Below, in pieces: positions 63,792 through 64,000 of a DNA stretch of 64,000 bases. Position 1 is the stretch's first letter; every line of letters starts with the position of its first letter. A program made the translations under genes and the position numbers. The notes under the pieces were generated by a model that did no database searches, was not told the DNA's origin, and saw nothing but the letters and a program-made list of their open reading frames with translations. The stretch is from Panulirus ornatus (Eukaryota; Arthropoda; Malacostraca; Decapoda; Palinuridae): contig NC_092238.1 in assembly GCF_036320965.1 (NCBI RefSeq), positions 22,523,001 to 22,587,000 of the forward strand, in the 5' to 3' direction.

Positions 63792-64000
63792 ATGCTAGTT
63801 AGCTGTATTGTCACTCTTATCTCCCCAGAAAATTACTAAGCTCTTTCACTTTTTGACATATTTCATTGAATCACATCCCTATTTTACAACCTACCCTTCA
63901 AATTTTCTGATAAAGCTACACATTTCCTATTCCTTCATTGGAAATTTCACAGAACCTTTTATTACAATGACATGAATCATAAACACTATTTCCCAATACA
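63792..64000. other. Unique AT-rich sequence at window end
   Basis: About 210 bp with no recognised feature; probably intronic. Confidence 0.5.

Overview
This is an arthropod nuclear genome window, most likely from a decapod crustacean. One exon has a clear match to the arthropod Shaw (Kv3-class) potassium channel. Everything else is non-LTR retrotransposon debris and tandem repeats. The decapod call is an inference from repeat style and motif familiarity, not proof. I see no operons, tRNA, rRNA or CRISPR arrays. Roughly half of the 64 kb is tandem array and about a third is LINE-derived. Two 100-N scaffold gaps (12350-12449 and 38803-38902) mean order across them is assembly inference.

Layout. 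1-7.1 kb holds LINE copies of one RTE-like family in alternating orientation (A-, B+, C-, D+, E+), several meeting at (TA)n tracts. 7.15-8.45 kb is an old 36-bp array split by a LINE 3' fragment. 8512-8706 is the only convincing host coding sequence, a 195-bp plus-strand Shaw-type exon; the flanking sequence is therefore probably intron of that gene. 9.3-9.6 kb is a SINE-like element with a perfect 13-bp target-site duplication. 9.9-12.2 kb is a second RTE-like family (M-). 12.5-13.97 kb is the 5' end and endonuclease of the main family (I+). 13.97-17.34 kb is a noisy 36-bp array, and 17.66-21.3 kb holds three more minus-strand LINE copies (J, K, L).

From 21.4 to 54.8 kb the window is an almost continuous run of at least 18 different tandem arrays (units 18-62 bp). 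Between 27.7 and 36.35 kb the short spacers are not random: read on the plus strand they give, in order, a zinc-ribbon/coiled-coil ORF1 start, SGNH-hydrolase-like ORF1 blocks, an endonuclease start, and the endonuclease-to-RT linker of a CR1-like LINE. The most interesting reading is a single decayed CR1-like element inflated several-fold by tandem arrays that appear to have grown from its own sequence.

54.8-57.0 kb is a degenerate Jockey-like LINE (+). 57.18-57.26 kb is a tiny LINE 3' insertion with a target-site duplication. 57.9-59.0 kb is a 5'-truncated LINE with an intact remaining ORF (F+). 59.4-63.8 kb is an older LINE (G-) with a younger copy (H-) nested inside it. The very long open frames over the arrays are repeat artefacts, not genes.
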